From contig NC_088711.1 of NCBI RefSeq assembly GCF_963576615.1, forward strand, positions 16,229,869-16,293,868: DNA of 64,000 bases. The letters run 5' to 3'. Position 1 is the first letter of the stretch. The number at the start of each line of letters is the position of its first letter. This DNA is from Watersipora subatra (Eukaryota; Bryozoa; Gymnolaemata; Cheilostomatida; Watersiporidae). The notes beneath the pieces are model-generated. The model was not told the DNA's origin. It searched no databases and saw nothing but the letters and a program-made list of their open reading frames with translations. Positions 52,002-64,000 of this stretch are shown here, one piece after another. The position numbers and the translations under genes were made by a program.

Positions 52002-52387
52002 GGTTATTGCTCAGTTTGCAATTTTCACAAATTCATTAATCATATAAGTCGGTCTGTCTGCATTATGTGCTGATATTGTGCATATTTTTGCTGTCAATTT
52101 CTTATCTGTTTCTTATACTGCTGAAGGCAGTCGTTTATACAAACAGCTGTAGAAATACACATCTTATTTTTTGGTTTAGTTTTTTAACATAATAAATATA
52201 TAGTGATCGAACCACTATCCAGTGCCATTGTTATGACTGCTGTGTTGTTCTGCATTGTGCGGGGCTTTGAGCTATGCGTACTTTAAACTCATAGGGTTAC
52301 ACTCAGCTCTGCTAGTATGCGAAATCTACTACTAACCCTTCGCACGTTGACAAACTGGAGTTCTTACATCCAGAGCATCGCAAAGTC
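52002..52387. other. ANKRD60 3' UTR and upstream region of the Ig-receptor gene
   Basis: The ANKRD60 AATAAA at 52191 leaves fewer than 200 bases for the promoter of the next gene, whose start codon is at 52388. No TATA box is clear. Confidence 0.4.
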
Positions 52388-55300
52388 ATGGGATACGATG
52401 ACGCAATTATTGTGCTACAGATGCTGTGTGCAATGACGCTGACGAGAGGTAATGCAGTCGATATATTCAGTCGACTTTAGCTCATGAGCATGGTTGTGCT
52501 TCTTTTCTGCTCATTTTGTTAACAAACTGAAAAACCTTTTTGAGTAAAAATGTAACATTTTAGTCTAAAACTGTATAACGATGTATTACAGGGTCTGTAA
52601 CTATGCTATCTATAGAGACAGTGTATATGTGTATTACAAGGTCTGTAACTATGCTATCTACAGAGACAGTGTATGTGTGTATTACAGGGTCTGTAACTAT
52701 GCTATCTGCAGAGACAGTGTACATGTGTATTACAGGGTCTGTAACTATGCTATCTGCAGAGACAGTGTATATGTGTATTACAGGGTCTGTAACTATGCTA
52801 TCTATAGAGACAGTGTATATGTGTATTACAGGGTCTGTAACTATGCTATCTACAGAGACAGTGTATGTGTGTATTACAGGGTCTGCAATTATGCTATCTG
52901 CAGAGACAGTGTATATGTGTATTACAGGGTCTGTAACTATGCTATCTGCAGAGACAGTGTACATGTGTATTACAGGGTCTGTAACTATGCTATCTGCAGA
53001 GACAGTGTATATGTGTATTACAGGGTCTGTAACTATGCTATCTATAGAGACAGTGTATATGTGTATTACAGGGTCTGTAACTATGCTATCTATAGAGACA
53101 GTGTATATGTGCATTACATTGTCTGTAACTATGCCATCTGCAGAGACAGTGAATATGTGTATTACAGGGTCTGTAACTATGCTGTCTGCAGAGACAGTGA
53201 GTGTATATGAATCAAACTCAATAACTCTTTATTGTCAAATTGAGCCATTTGACTACCATAAGTGCCACAGGTGGTACCGACAGTCAATTGACGGCTCCAT
53301 AAAGGTAGGTACTATTTGTTTGAATTTAAGCTTTTATGGAGGTAGTTAACTATTTTATATCAAAGTAAAATTTCAAGTTTGAAGAAGGCCGGGCTTTTTA
53401 AATCTTGTGATCATTAAAAAATGATGTTGTATATTGTAAGCGATGCTTTAGTCGTATTCGCAACAACGCTGAGTAAGTACCAAGATAAAAGATGACTCAC
53501 CTTTTTAGTAGCTAGTACGCATCCTCGTATAAGACTTGTATAGTTTCTTACATTTGTAGTCAGTCATAACATTGACACCATGGGAACACAACTCTCATGT
53601 TTGGTTACTTCACATTTATGAAAGCTTTGAACTAGTATATAGTAAGTACAGTTTGGGCTAAACACATGTACAATGTTTTAACATTAAAAAACATTCCAAC
53701 GTTTAAACACTATTATTCTAATGTTTTCAGTTCCAGCGAAAATTGACCAAAATTTAAACCAACATAAGTATTAGGTCATGTGTTTTAATTGGTTAAGCAA
53801 ACTACCATATATGGTAAACTCAGACCTATATTTGATGAGACTTGTGCAAATGTCGACGATACCAAACTGTATATGCATTCTTGATTGTTCAATTAGATTA
53901 AGACATCTATTATTTTACACAGGTAGTAGCTGAGGGCTCCTATCTTTATGAACCAACAGCTCCAATCCACGTCAATGACTTAGTCAACCCACAGAATTTA
54001 TCTCTAAATCATGACAACATTTTTTCTATCCCCTGTCAACAATCTTACGAGACAACTAGCCCAGCCCCTACGCCTAACGTAACAGCGCGGAGCAATAAAA
54101 GTATGACCACTCCATCTCTCTCAACCAACTCAATCTTATCAATGACTTCAACCGAGACCTCCACTTCTACACTGCCAACACCGATGACTCACTTATCAGC
54201 TGCTACACAAGTGACAAGAGACCCTATGAGGGTGGAAAAGTACTATCCTTCTAGACACGAGACATACTACATGTTGACTATTGCTAAACTAAACAAGGGG
54301 GATGAAGGTAGATATTTCTGTCAGTACTACTGCGAAGAGTGCGACTCAAGAAAATCTAAGCTAATATTTACAGGTAAGTTGTATCGTTTTCTTGTGGTAA
54401 GTTACACTATCTTTATAAAAAAACACAGTTTATCATTGAGTAGAGGTTGTTGGTCAAAAGTAAGACACAGGAGTTATCCTCTATTGTATGCGAGCAATCC
54501 CTTAAATATCGAGTACTATTGAATGCCCGGCGTTGCCCGGGTAATAAAAGTCTGCAAAGAAAACTTATTTTTATTCAACATACATGTATAACAAAAGTTA
54601 CCATTCTAACTTTTAAACTTTGAATCATGAGGAAATTGTTTGTACATGTCAAATAAATTGAGAAACAAAATAAAACAACTATAAAAGTGTTTAAATGTAA
54701 ACTAATTAGCAAGTAATTACTAAACTAAGTCTGTTTTGCTACGATTACAATAAAAGATGATTTGGTAATAATACAATTAATACGAGCTAAGAAAACAAAA
54801 CAAAAATCCTTAATAGGTTGAATTAATAATAACGATTCGTTGCATAGAGGTGTGTGTGTCTATAAAAAAAGGTTACTGTTCTAGCGGAAGATATTCATCA
54901 AAACATCGAATACTACGATACTGGTACCCCTCTATACTGGCACCTCTCAATACTGTTACCAATGAGATATCAAACTGTTTTTGTGTGAGCGAACAACGAG
55001 AAAATGTAGTGGCTATACCTACTCAAGATTGTCCGTTTGAAAAGTATTTGCCTTTACCGATTTAGAAATTTAACCTTACGAAAACCGGGAAACAGAAGTT
55101 CACAAAAAGCTAAAAAAGCACTGTGTTTCATAGAGTTATAGAGTTTCAATTGATAACTCTATGAACTCTATCGTGTTTCCAAGAGTTCATAGTTTCGATT
55201 ATTACATCATTTAGGAGTACATAGTAAAAGCTATGAATAGTAAGATCATTTGTGGACTCCTTGATAGACCACAGTATTACAAACTCGCAGTTGCAATTGT

Positions 55301-58300
55301 CGTGAGTTCAAATCCAGCAGGATGCGAGATTTTAATTCCAAGATTTTAATAGCTATAGCCGGACAAGCAGATATCCATACAGACGAAGACAGACGACAGA
55401 CTTTGGGAAAAATATGTGTAGGTGGTGTGCGCGTAGCTTACTGCAGGCAGAGGCTGCGCGCGGTTTGTGCAGTATTCTTGCACAAATAATAGCTCTGTGA
55501 TCTTAGCTGAACATGTCTGAGTCAGTGACAAAAGAACCTTGATGATTGGAATCATGCCCAGTCCGCAGGTAGCAATTTAAGGTTGGATGACTTTGTTAGA
55601 AATTCAAACCCAACTTGTTGTTTACTAGGTCAGGTATTCTAGAGCACGGCCACAACTGTTCTTTAGCATGTCATCTATACTCATCAGTTTAGGCACCACC
55701 TTTTTTATACCAGACAGACTTTGAGAAATATATATATATATTATATGAATATATATATTATATGAATATTGCTTAATTGTAGTGTTTTGTTTGTTTTTAC
55801 AGCTCCCGCAACTCTGGGCTCTTTGAGATTGTCATCTGAACCAAATAGAGAATTTGTTGAAATTGATCAGGTAGTGAAGTTGACTTGCGAAGTGACCTCT
55901 CGACCTCAGGCAATACTGAGGTGGATATTAGTTTTGGTAAGTGAAAAAGTAACGGCATTCATTTGCATACCAATCAATCTAACATGACAAAAACCTACAT
56001 AGTTTTTCAGTGTTACGAACATTTAACAAAATGAAAGGGCGTAAAAAGTTACTATAATTATTAATTGATTCATAATAGTAGAAGTTTTCTGTATATGTTT
56101 TTGTGCTGCAATTCTGCGTCAGCGGTATAGATTTATGATTAGAACTAGCTAAAAAAACTCTCGGAAAAAGGCATTAATAGCTGAAACATTTTTGTGTTGC
56201 AAAGAATTTGAAGCAAACAGGAGAATATGTTAAAAAATGTCTTAGAAACCATTTGAGACATTGTAAGGATACGTGATGAAATCTGTGAACAAATACATGT
56301 TGGTCTGCTGCTGTATATCAGTGAGTTGTGGCTACTTACTTCTCGCTATGTTCTCTCAAAATCATTTCACCATATAATAGTTTTAGGAACTACAAATCAT
56401 AATCTTCAAAAAAACTTCAATGCATTGACTATTTGATCTATTCATTATCATGAACTGGACAAATTCAATTCCAATGGATTTTGCTTTTATAACTTATTCT
56501 ACATTTATGCGAGAAATTTTCTTTATTCAAAATTGATGGCCATATTATTCATCTCACTATTATCAATATCAGGTTGTGTTACAGTCTTATCAGCAATTTC
56601 AACAAATCAGATTTGAGCTGATGTTATCTTATGGTAAAAACATGTACTGTCAGTTTGGATCATGCCTGCAACATACACTGAACCATTTCTTCTTTTGTGC
56701 AATACTTACCATCAATACTTACATATGTAGATCAATGATCTCTGATTCTTGTGGGCTTATATAAAAAATACTCATAGACCTAAATTTTAAGAAGAAACTA
56801 CAGTAAGACTAAGTATGATGTCTAATGACTGGTCTGCAGTTTAACTGAACTTATTCTAATATAATGTTAACATATCATGGGGAAACAAATCTTAGATGAT
56901 AGTCACACTTTTTTCAAGATACTGTACTTAAAAATTTTTAACTTTCCAAGTTTATATAAAACTCTTATAACTTATAACAGGCTTTGAACTTCAATGCTTT
57001 TTTTCTGTACCATACAATGATTAATTAACTTGTAATCTTGTCAAACAAGTTTATATTGAAAATAAAAATATGACAATGAACCCATTTATTTCACGTGTAA
57101 TAAGAGGTCTTATATAGTAGCATGTTAATTGCTTGTAATTATTTGTAAGAAAATGAGTAATGCTTGCAGCCTGCTTACAAAAAGTAAAATGATAACAGCT
57201 TTTGATTGGTTCACAATAAACTAAAGGAGCAGTCTTGTTGTTGGTTTGCAATAAGAAGGTACATTGAAAAAAGCTTGCAATTTTGTAATAATTACTTCAA
57301 TAGTACTAGGAGGATGGCTTGTGATTGGCTTAGAATAAGAAAATAGAATAAGGTTTGCTTCTGATTGGCTTACTGTGAGATGAACATCGTATCTTGATAG
57401 TTTATAATAATTAATTTTCTGAGCATGGCTTGTTATTGGTTAATGAAAAGAAAGCATAATGAGGATGGCTTGTGATTGGTTAACAAAAAAAAACATAATG
57501 AGGATGGCTTGTGATTGGCTTTCAGTAAGTAAGTGTGAAATAAATGGAGCTCAACTGGCTTACAAGTCTGATAACATGACTCGTAATAATAAGGTACATT
57601 GAGGACGTCCTGTTGTTGATTCATTATTAGGTAGTTTTTGTGAAAATCATCGACTTTTGTCTTAGAATGTTTCAATGAGTTACGTTCACTTCTTTCTGTC
57701 ATAAATGCTGGTTGCTGTAGAATGGAGTCAGTGTACCTCACTTAGAAAATGTGCTGCCATCCAGAGTTGTCCGTAACCCAACCAACAGCCTTTTTACCGT
57801 TACTTCCATATTGCAGTTTAAAGGAGGAAATGTAAACAAAAATCCAGTAGTCATATACTGTCAGGTAACTTGGTCCATCTAAATAATATTATCTTCATGT
57901 AAATAAATACATTAAATTACATTTAATTTACTTATTTTAATTTTATCAATTCGATTACATTTAATTGCTATTGGTTGATTTGGTTCTGTTTAATAGAACC
58001 GGATAAAGTGGCCTTGACATCTGCTAATTTTGTTGCAGTGATTTACAATGTTATATTTATTCCTCAGCTGATTGCTAGTAATGAAATTTGAGACGCATTT
58101 TGTATAAAATTATAATAAGGTTTATATAAGAATACAATGCTTCTAAAGTAAACGGTGATGTGTTCTGTCTAATCGACAGCTTCAAATAAATACACACAGA
58201 AATAGTGTACAAGTACAGCTGAAGAAAGTGAAAGGTGTCTAATACGTTTGGAATATAAATGTATGAAATACATCTTGCAACTGAGTAACAAAAAATATTA

Positions 58301-61300
58301 TTCTTTGAGAAAAAATATTGGTTATGTTATGCTACGTTTCTCAATAACTTAAAGTTTATAATGTGGTTATTTCAAAGGTTTGAATTACTGAGTCCTCCAG
58401 GGTTTGAGTAGCAGTAGTAGTTTATTCGTAGCTTGAGATTAGACTGATGAGTACAGAATGTGATTTCATTTATATAGCAGTTTGTTAGTTTTATAGCTAG
58501 AAAAAGCATAAGTATCAAAAAGCTTTAATGAATGATAACAATATAGCCTTTAGCTTTTCAATAATAGAATAATTGATTTCTTTGCTTTCAAATATCTCAA
58601 CATGCCACCTTCATGTATTCACACAAATTCAACTTTTTTGTATGAGAATGTCATATACTATAATATGATATCACATTGTGTTACTAATGTCAAGGATGGT
58701 ATGTGAGTGTCATAAAAGTTGTATGTATTTCTGTCAAAACACCTTTAAACACGTTCATGGTTAAACTTACCAGCAATCCTTCTTACCTTGTCTAGTAACT
58801 TCATCATTGGTTAGCTGCCTCAGAGCAACTAAAAAGCTGGTTCGCACTGTATGTAGAAGTTGTCCTCCCGTCGATTTTTTAACGATTATATGAGATATGT
58901 CAAAGCGGATATGTCAGGATACATTGCAGGAAGCTGACAGCCTGTGCAAAATGCCCCATTCTGGTGATAGTGACTAGCTGTCATAGAATGCTTAATCTAT
59001 AGTTTCTTTTATGATAGTTGCTGCGGGACTAGCATTTCATCGTTTTGGGGACAGCATCGTGTAATGAGAACACGTCACGGACTACTTGCCGATGTAAACA
59101 CAAATAGGTTTGTGCTGGCGTGAACGACGTTATCACAAATGACCACCAATGTTTTGTAGGATTAACGTCCACGTACTGCGATCTAGTGTGAACTAAACTT
59201 AGAGTTCAAAGGTCAACTAATGGCTGGGATTATTTCGTGTAAAAGATCTCATTGTCTTAGATCAATGCTAGTAAGAGGCTATGCCTTTCTGTATGGTAGT
59301 GCAGGTGGTGACAAATGGCCAGAGAGTACTTGATATAGATATTTACTCAAAAAGTAAATATTTGTTTATTCATAGCTATACTTATTTTTAATTAAGTAAA
59401 TTAGTTTATGATTGATTTGTCTTTTTTGGTATGTTTCCTGAAGGTTACTCACAAAATACCTTCAAATTAAAATTATTTATCATATACTTCTTTTTTACTT
59501 TGACATATTACAGGTTCTCTCTCCTGTAAAAAGCTCAGCTTTGATGAATGAACACGGGGACCTGATGAATGAGGAGCAAGAGTTGGACCACAAACACAAA
59601 CGAAAAAAACGAGAAACAAAGTTGTACTATGAGCATGATCACTCTTCCCACATCAATAATAATGCATCTGTAGGTTTGCCCCATTTTACAGATAGTATTT
59701 TTATGCATTGGGATCTAATAGATTGACAGAATTATCAAAAAATGATATTCTCTGTTTTTGGCTAATTCGGTCAATCTACTAGTTATCTATTAATTATTAA
59801 TTTATTATAACACATGAGTAGGTTTGCCTCATTTTACAGATAATTAACTTATATATTGAAGGCAGAGAGTATTGTTTTTTGATAATTCTGTATAATTTTT
59901 GATATTACTTATAACATTTTTAACTGCTTGGAGTTTGTACCTACTTTGTTCATCTGTCTGGATCATCATATTTTCATATCTTATGGTAGTATCTTTTGAC
60001 CACTTATCGATAAAGGACAGTAGACCTCAGCTTAACACATTCATAACACAGTTTAGTAAAAATAAACTGCTGCCACACAATCATGGAACAAATGTTGGAG
60101 ACTTTAAACGCATTTAAAAATCTGTAAGGCTGTACTAGCTCCTAGCTGTCACATACAATAGACACATGCTCTTAGCTGTCACATACAATAGACACATGCT
60201 CCTAGCTGTCCCATACAACAGAAATCTGTTTCATGTTCAAAGTTTTGTCATAGGCTGATTATGTGTACTCTGAGGACTATGACCTTGATGATGAGCTTTA
60301 CTACCAGTTTGAAGCCTACACTAGTCAGGCGAGTCAGCACAGGTCTCGAATACACTACGAGTATCTCACTACTTTTATATTTCGGCAAAAAGTCTTCAGA
60401 ATGCCGACAGCAGGTAGCTTTTCAATCAGAGACCTCATTTAGCGAGTTCACACCAAATATTTGATAGGATAGGGAAGGTTTAGACTTTATAATACTTATG
60501 TATTATAATATACTATTATATAATATTATATTATATAACTATTATATAACTGTTATAATTATAATAAATGTATAATATGACGGTTATTGCGCTATAAATA
60601 TATATTGATATACAAATGAACTCTATGGTTTGCACACAACGTCTTCCATCCTGTCTCCATGATATGTCTTCGATGGTATATACCTTGGCTCTATAATTTG
60701 TAAATGATAATATACAGCCCATTTTTATGCCTCGTATAAAGTACGACAAACACAAGTCCCAATTGTTGTATGTGATTATGTATCCCATGCTACATAATAG
60801 GTATAATATAGCAAACACATTGGCTCCAAGATATTGTCAGAATGATATACACATTAACTTCATGATTTAATAGAGTGATTTACACACTGGCTCTATGATG
60901 GTTATAGGATGGTCCTCATGTAGCCTCAGTGGTTTATGTACAATGGTATACGTTGGCTTCAAGATATATTCTAGATAGCATTCATGTAGATTTTTAATTT
61001 ATATAAAATAGTAATTAATGGCTAAATATACTTTGCTTCTGATCCATTGCGTATATCAGAATATATAGTTATGTGTATATACATTAAATAAATTGAATTA
61101 TTTATAATGCAATAACAATGTTAGTTGAAAATAATGGAAAAACCGATAATGCACTTGTTATGTAATATCTATTCAGTATGTTCAACTTTGTTGTTTATGC
61201 AGATACGGCATGCAAATATGCTCACTTGACATGCTGAGTACAATTTGCTTTGTTTGAGTTTGTAACATTGTGCAAGTACATTGACACTGGCCATCCCTAA

Positions 61301-61558
61301 TCGCTTTTTGTAAGTTATTTCCGTAAGCTATTGATTGTTGTAGATATCGAAGGAACATGGAGGGCTGCTCTGATTGTAGTCTGCATGCTAATACTCCTTC
61401 TGCCAATTTTACTTGGGTTTATACAAATATTTTTGAGAAAGACAGAAGGATTTCACTTTGTACATGAAAAGCGAATACAAGACTATTATAAAATAGCAAC
61501 CTCAAAACGAGACCAAATTCAAGTCGAAGAAGAAGTGTCAGCCAATGACAAACCTTAG
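52388..61558 (+). CDS. Type I membrane protein with two Ig-like domains
   Basis: Complete eight-exon model, 485 residues: 52388-52448, 53168-53304, 53923-54373, 55803-55936, 57721-57864, 59514-59669, 60254-60413 and 61344-61558 (TAG); all phases agree. Residues 1-20 (AIIVLQMLCAMTL core) form a signal peptide. Ig domain 1 has Cys43 in SITLYCQI, Trp56 in CHRWYRQ and Cys199 in GDEGRYFCQYYC, the V-type D-x-G-x-Y-x-C motif. Between its halves lies an unusual Ser/Thr/Pro-rich insert of about 90 residues (TTPSLSTNS, STETSTSTLPTP), probably O-glycosylated. Ig domain 2 has Cys245 (VVKLTCEV), Trp257 and Cys308. A furin-like RKKR (339-342) and an acidic stretch follow, then a transmembrane helix (422-445) and a 40-residue tail with EEEVSAND. 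It is probably an adhesion or immune receptor; no orthologue is recognised. Exon 2 may start at alternative acceptors. Confidence 0.88.
52585..53208 (+). repeat. 48-bp minisatellite repeating a splice acceptor, 13 units
   Basis: Units start with ATTACAG-like sequence every 48 bases from 52585 to 53161. Each repeats ATTACAG|GGTCTGTAACTATGCT, that is, a 3' splice site plus the first bases of exon 2 of the Ig-receptor gene. The twelfth unit (53113) has lost its AG; the others keep an AG at or beside this place. Since 48 is a multiple of three and the frame is open throughout, any upstream acceptor would stay in frame. Confidence 0.93.
54518..55430 (+). mobile_element. SINE-like composite repeat
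   Basis: Starts with GAATGCCCGGCGTTGCCCGG and TAATAAAA, as does the minus-strand copy at 3815. Near 55300 GAGTTCAAATCC is a good B box, preceded by ACTCGCAGTTGCAATTG, which resembles tRNA-derived SINE heads. It ends in AGCTATAGCCGGACAAGCAG and a run of CAGACGAAGACAG-type sequence. Internal parts differ in length from the other copy, so boundaries are uncertain. It lies in intron 3 of the Ig-receptor gene. Confidence 0.45.
57185..57530 (+). repeat. Degenerate repeat rich in ATTGG (CCAAT) boxes
   Basis: At least six related pieces of about 35-50 bases, each with a GGCTTGTGATTGGTT-like core, at about 57200, 57315, 57363, 57428, 57466 and 57506. The last two, with ATAATGAGGATGGCTTGTGA, are nearly identical. 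It lies in intron 4 of the Ig-receptor gene. It may be simply an old minisatellite. Confidence 0.7.
58833..59199. mobile_element. Harbinger-like MITE relative, about 365 bp
   Basis: Left end AAAGCTGGTTCGCACTGTATG and right end CTGCGATCTAGTGTGAAC are inverted imperfectly. The ends resemble those of the element at 18850 (GGTTCACACT). TAA stands at the left edge; the right edge is diverged. It lies in intron 5 of the Ig-receptor gene. Confidence 0.6.
60140..60222. repeat. 30-bp tandem repeat, 2.7 copies
   Basis: CCTAGCTGTCACATACAATA followed by GACACATGCT, at 60141, 60171 and 60201, just before exon 7 of the Ig-receptor gene. Confidence 0.85.
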
Positions 61559-62366
61559 TGCATACACAGTGTTGACCAAAAGAATTTTAGGTTGTTTGCA
61601 CTTCAGGGCTAACAGCTTGCCTGCTGGTAAAACAGGAAACAGTCTATACAGTGGCCAATTTATAATTTAATAAGATTAAATTATTTTTGCATGCAATGCT
61701 GTGGATATGTAAAGATCTATAACACCATGGTGTAAGTTTTGCAATAACAGAATGTACATAAGTTATGAGATGTTATCATTGATGACCACACCCAAAAGTT
61801 TGGTAATAACGTTATACAAACATATACATATGTAGCATATACATATGTATATGCTGTGAATGTACAAGTAAAGTTTGTGTAAACTTTATAAATAAGTGGG
61901 GTATAAATAATAATATCAAGACTTCATGATTGTACTATTGCACTGTTCTATAATCTGAAATGGCAACACATTTAGGCTTAACATGCATACATTAGCAAAA
62001 CACAAAATAGCTCAGTGACTTTATTAGAGCGTATTTTAGTATTGTAGCAGTCTTTGCTTCAGGATTCTGCTTTACAACTAGAACTTTCGCTTTCCAAAAG
62101 AACTAAAAAATGCTCATTATTGATGTACATGTATTGTTAAGCTCCTAATGACGCATTATAATAGATAAATCCATAGACATATAAGGTTGTTATATCTATG
62201 GATAAATAAAAAACGCCTACAAAGTTTAATTTGGGAGTTGTTTACACGTTATACGCAAAACAGCCCATCGAACATTTGTTAAACACGGCTGGGAAAATTT
62301 GCTTCGAAACAGGTAAATTCGTATGGCATCGTTGTGGGTATTAAAGCTTCAATTTCCTATCAAACA
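61559..62366. other. Ig-receptor 3' UTR and next gene's upstream region
   Basis: No coding exon. AATAAA-type signals lie near 62204, with weaker AT-rich ones near 61900. A CATATACATATG-type inverted run lies near 61825. Confidence 0.4.
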
Positions 62367-62449
62367 ATGGCGACTTCCAGAGAGGAATTATTAAACAAAC
62401 CTGCCGACTTTGATGACGCTATAGATGATGACGATGAAAGCAATTTATG
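62367..62449 (+). CDS. First coding exon of an unrecognised gene
   Basis: ATG in good context (CAAACAATGG), 27 codons plus two bases, ending TTATG|GTATGC. The product is acidic: MATSREELLNKPADFDDAID then DDDESNL. A possible second exon in matching phase begins after GGAGTCAG near 62708 and reads TLDTVTAPPSDFHSRKRVAR before the MITE at 62778; a donor there is not clear. The rest of the gene would lie beyond the window or in unseen exons. No family is recognised. Confidence 0.5.
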
Positions 62450-62777
62450 GTATGCTCAATATCAGCATATTAGAATGTTTCCTTGTATAACGTTTTGATA
62501 ATTCAATAGGCTATAAGACAGTTTATTCTATAATAATATCTGAAAACTTTGCACTTCCGGCCAACGAAGAACCCTTATACGGCCTACGTAAACTAGGTTA
62601 ATACGTTTCTTTCAAATGGTTGATTTAGACTTGGCGACTAAATCTAACAGTAGTTATTAGTGTAATTTTATTGTCTTCTCACAGCTTTCTCATTAGGAGT
62701 CAGCACTCTGGATACTGTGACAGCGCCACCTTCAGATTTTCACTCACGAAAGCGAGTAGCTAGGCTCCTCTCAAACA

Positions 62778-62951
62778 GGCCTGCAAACTCTCACGCATTG
62801 GGTGCGAGACTCACGCAATCACACCAAAGAAAGAATGAAAATGCGTGAGATTTTTGCTCCAATTTCCACAATTTTATATATACTATCATTGATACATCAA
62901 TTGCCCCAAAACAAAATCTCAAGCATTGCCACACTCTTGGGTTGGCAGGCC
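62778..62951. mobile_element. 174-bp MITE-like element, copy 2
   Basis: Inverted relative to the copy at 5911-6083 and more complete at its tips: GGCCTGCAAAC at the left and GTTGGCAGGCC at the right. The two copies differ at scattered positions only. Confidence 0.78.
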
Positions 62952-64000
62952 TTCTCACAAACTGAAAACAATCTTCGTTAATTACATGTCTTACGACTGA
63001 AATTTTTTTTATGAAAACTGACAGTTTCTATAATGTAACTGATGCCATGATTACAAAAACACATTTTATCCTTTTGAACAAATGTATCACTTGTAAGTGA
63101 TGAGGAAATAAAGCTAAGTGAAAAATCATAAGTCATGATTCAATTTGAAGAAAAACATGATTAAAGTTAGCACTGCTGTTTGTTGTGCTTGTTATTTGTC
63201 TACTTGATAGCATTTTAACAAAGCTATTCTAGGCCAATACCACTTCACGTAGCTAAAGTTGGATTGTCTCCTAAGACACTGTAAGGATTGTAATGGTGTC
63301 TGTATTTTAGCATTGGATTGTGTAGAATAATTTCTAAGCGTTTTAGTTTGCGATAAATTAATAAAAGATAATTCTTTGATTATGCAAATAATGGTGTTTG
63401 TTACATTTACAATGACATATTCACAGCTATGTTAGTACCATAAACAGATAGCAACTGTTTGAAGATCAGTAACTATAATAACCAACTAAAATTTAGAATG
63501 CATGACCATGGTTGTCCTATAATCAAGTAGTTCTCAGAAAAATGTTAGATGTCCTGAATGAATAAAGTTTTGTGAATCTTGACATATCAATGAATAGATC
63601 GATCTGCAACTAATGAGTAAAAAATAGCTTTGCCTTCACTAGATCTTTTTAAGAATATAATCCATGATTTTTCCAATGGGTGTTCCTGATGAACATAGCC
63701 AAGGTTCACAGATGTTCCTTCTACTAAAAGTTTAGTACATCTTGTCTTTTACTGTTTTGTCATTTGTTGAAGGTAAGCACTGTTTCTGTGCCATATAATA
63801 CAAACGATTCACAACACATCACTGTAAATGGTTTGCAATATTTACATGGCTGAGTAAAATAGAAATTATAAAATTAGGCTTGCTTAACTTTGCAGAGAAC
63901 ATAATGAATCAAGCAGAAATTTAATATTTAGATTAGATTGTTGCTGATAGGAATGCCAATTGAATTAATTAAACGACATTTCAATTTTAAAACCTTTTAA
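62952..64000. other. Window end without supported gene
   Basis: AT-rich sequence, presumably intronic to the gene starting at 62367. No exon with convincing splice sites is seen. Confidence 0.3.

Noticed and set aside
52560-53114. Long repetitive frames on both strands of the 48-bp minisatellite
   Set aside because: A unit length divisible by three keeps several frames open by arithmetic. Only the plus frame in phase with the signal-peptide exon is meaningful.
58441-58465. A second hammerhead core (ACTGATGAG)
   Set aside because: No GAAAC partner or closing stem lies at a suitable distance; other CTGATGA occurrences failed the same test.

Overview
This window comes from an AT-rich animal genome. 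It shows a cytoplasmic-type actin, CtBP, APEX1, CNEP1R1, ANKRD60, a Rho-family GTPase, GT-AG introns in every gene, and abundant small DNA transposons, SINE-like pieces and minisatellites. The genes look like those of an invertebrate, probably a marine lophotrochozoan such as a bryozoan, but the species cannot be fixed from sequence alone. I built gene models by hand from splice sites, reading phase and family alignment from memory. Every multi-exon model listed with confidence above 0.8 keeps its reading phase across all its junctions.

Layout. 1-5.5 kb: the last two exons of CtBP (+), convergent with a complete three-exon gene (-) joining an N-terminal CARD, a coiled coil and a C-terminal Rho GTPase with a CAAX-like end. 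5.5-9.8 kb: a short TIR element, a LINE tail and a 1.1-kb hAT element with a perfect 8-bp target duplication. 9.8-18.3 kb: APEX1 (+, 7 exons) and CNEP1R1 (-, 6 exons) tail to tail, 195 bp apart. 18.3-25 kb: a gene-poor tract with a Harbinger-like MITE and a LINE relic. 25-31.8 kb: a five-exon PLP-dependent serine/threonine dehydratase-like gene (-) whose introns hold a minisatellite, a foldback element and a 1.37-kb TIR transposon. 33.5-35 kb: a weak candidate gene. 37.5-39.3 kb: actin (+) with a CArG box and TATA box. 39.3-44.7 kb: mostly empty. 44.8-52 kb: ANKRD60 (+, 9 exons). 52.4-61.6 kb: a complete eight-exon gene (+) for a type I membrane protein with two Ig-like domains. 62.4 kb onward: the first exon of another gene.

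The most interesting parts are: (1) five tandem copies of a ~259-bp unit in ANKRD60 intron 1, each carrying on the minus strand a type I hammerhead ribozyme motif, resembling satellite or retrozyme-type circular-RNA loci; (2) the CARD-Rho GTPase fusion; (3) a 48-bp minisatellite in the Ig-receptor gene that repeats a 3' splice site plus exon start 13 times in frame, so that acceptor choice could add 16-residue steps; and (4) a 256-bp intron in the dehydratase gene flanked by near-identical direct repeats, as expected of a recently gained intron.

Most of these genes have housekeeping roles (DNA repair, actin, lipid phosphatase control, transcriptional corepression, amino-acid metabolism) and show no operon-like link. 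The CARD-Rho and Ig-receptor genes are the two that suggest signalling or innate immunity.
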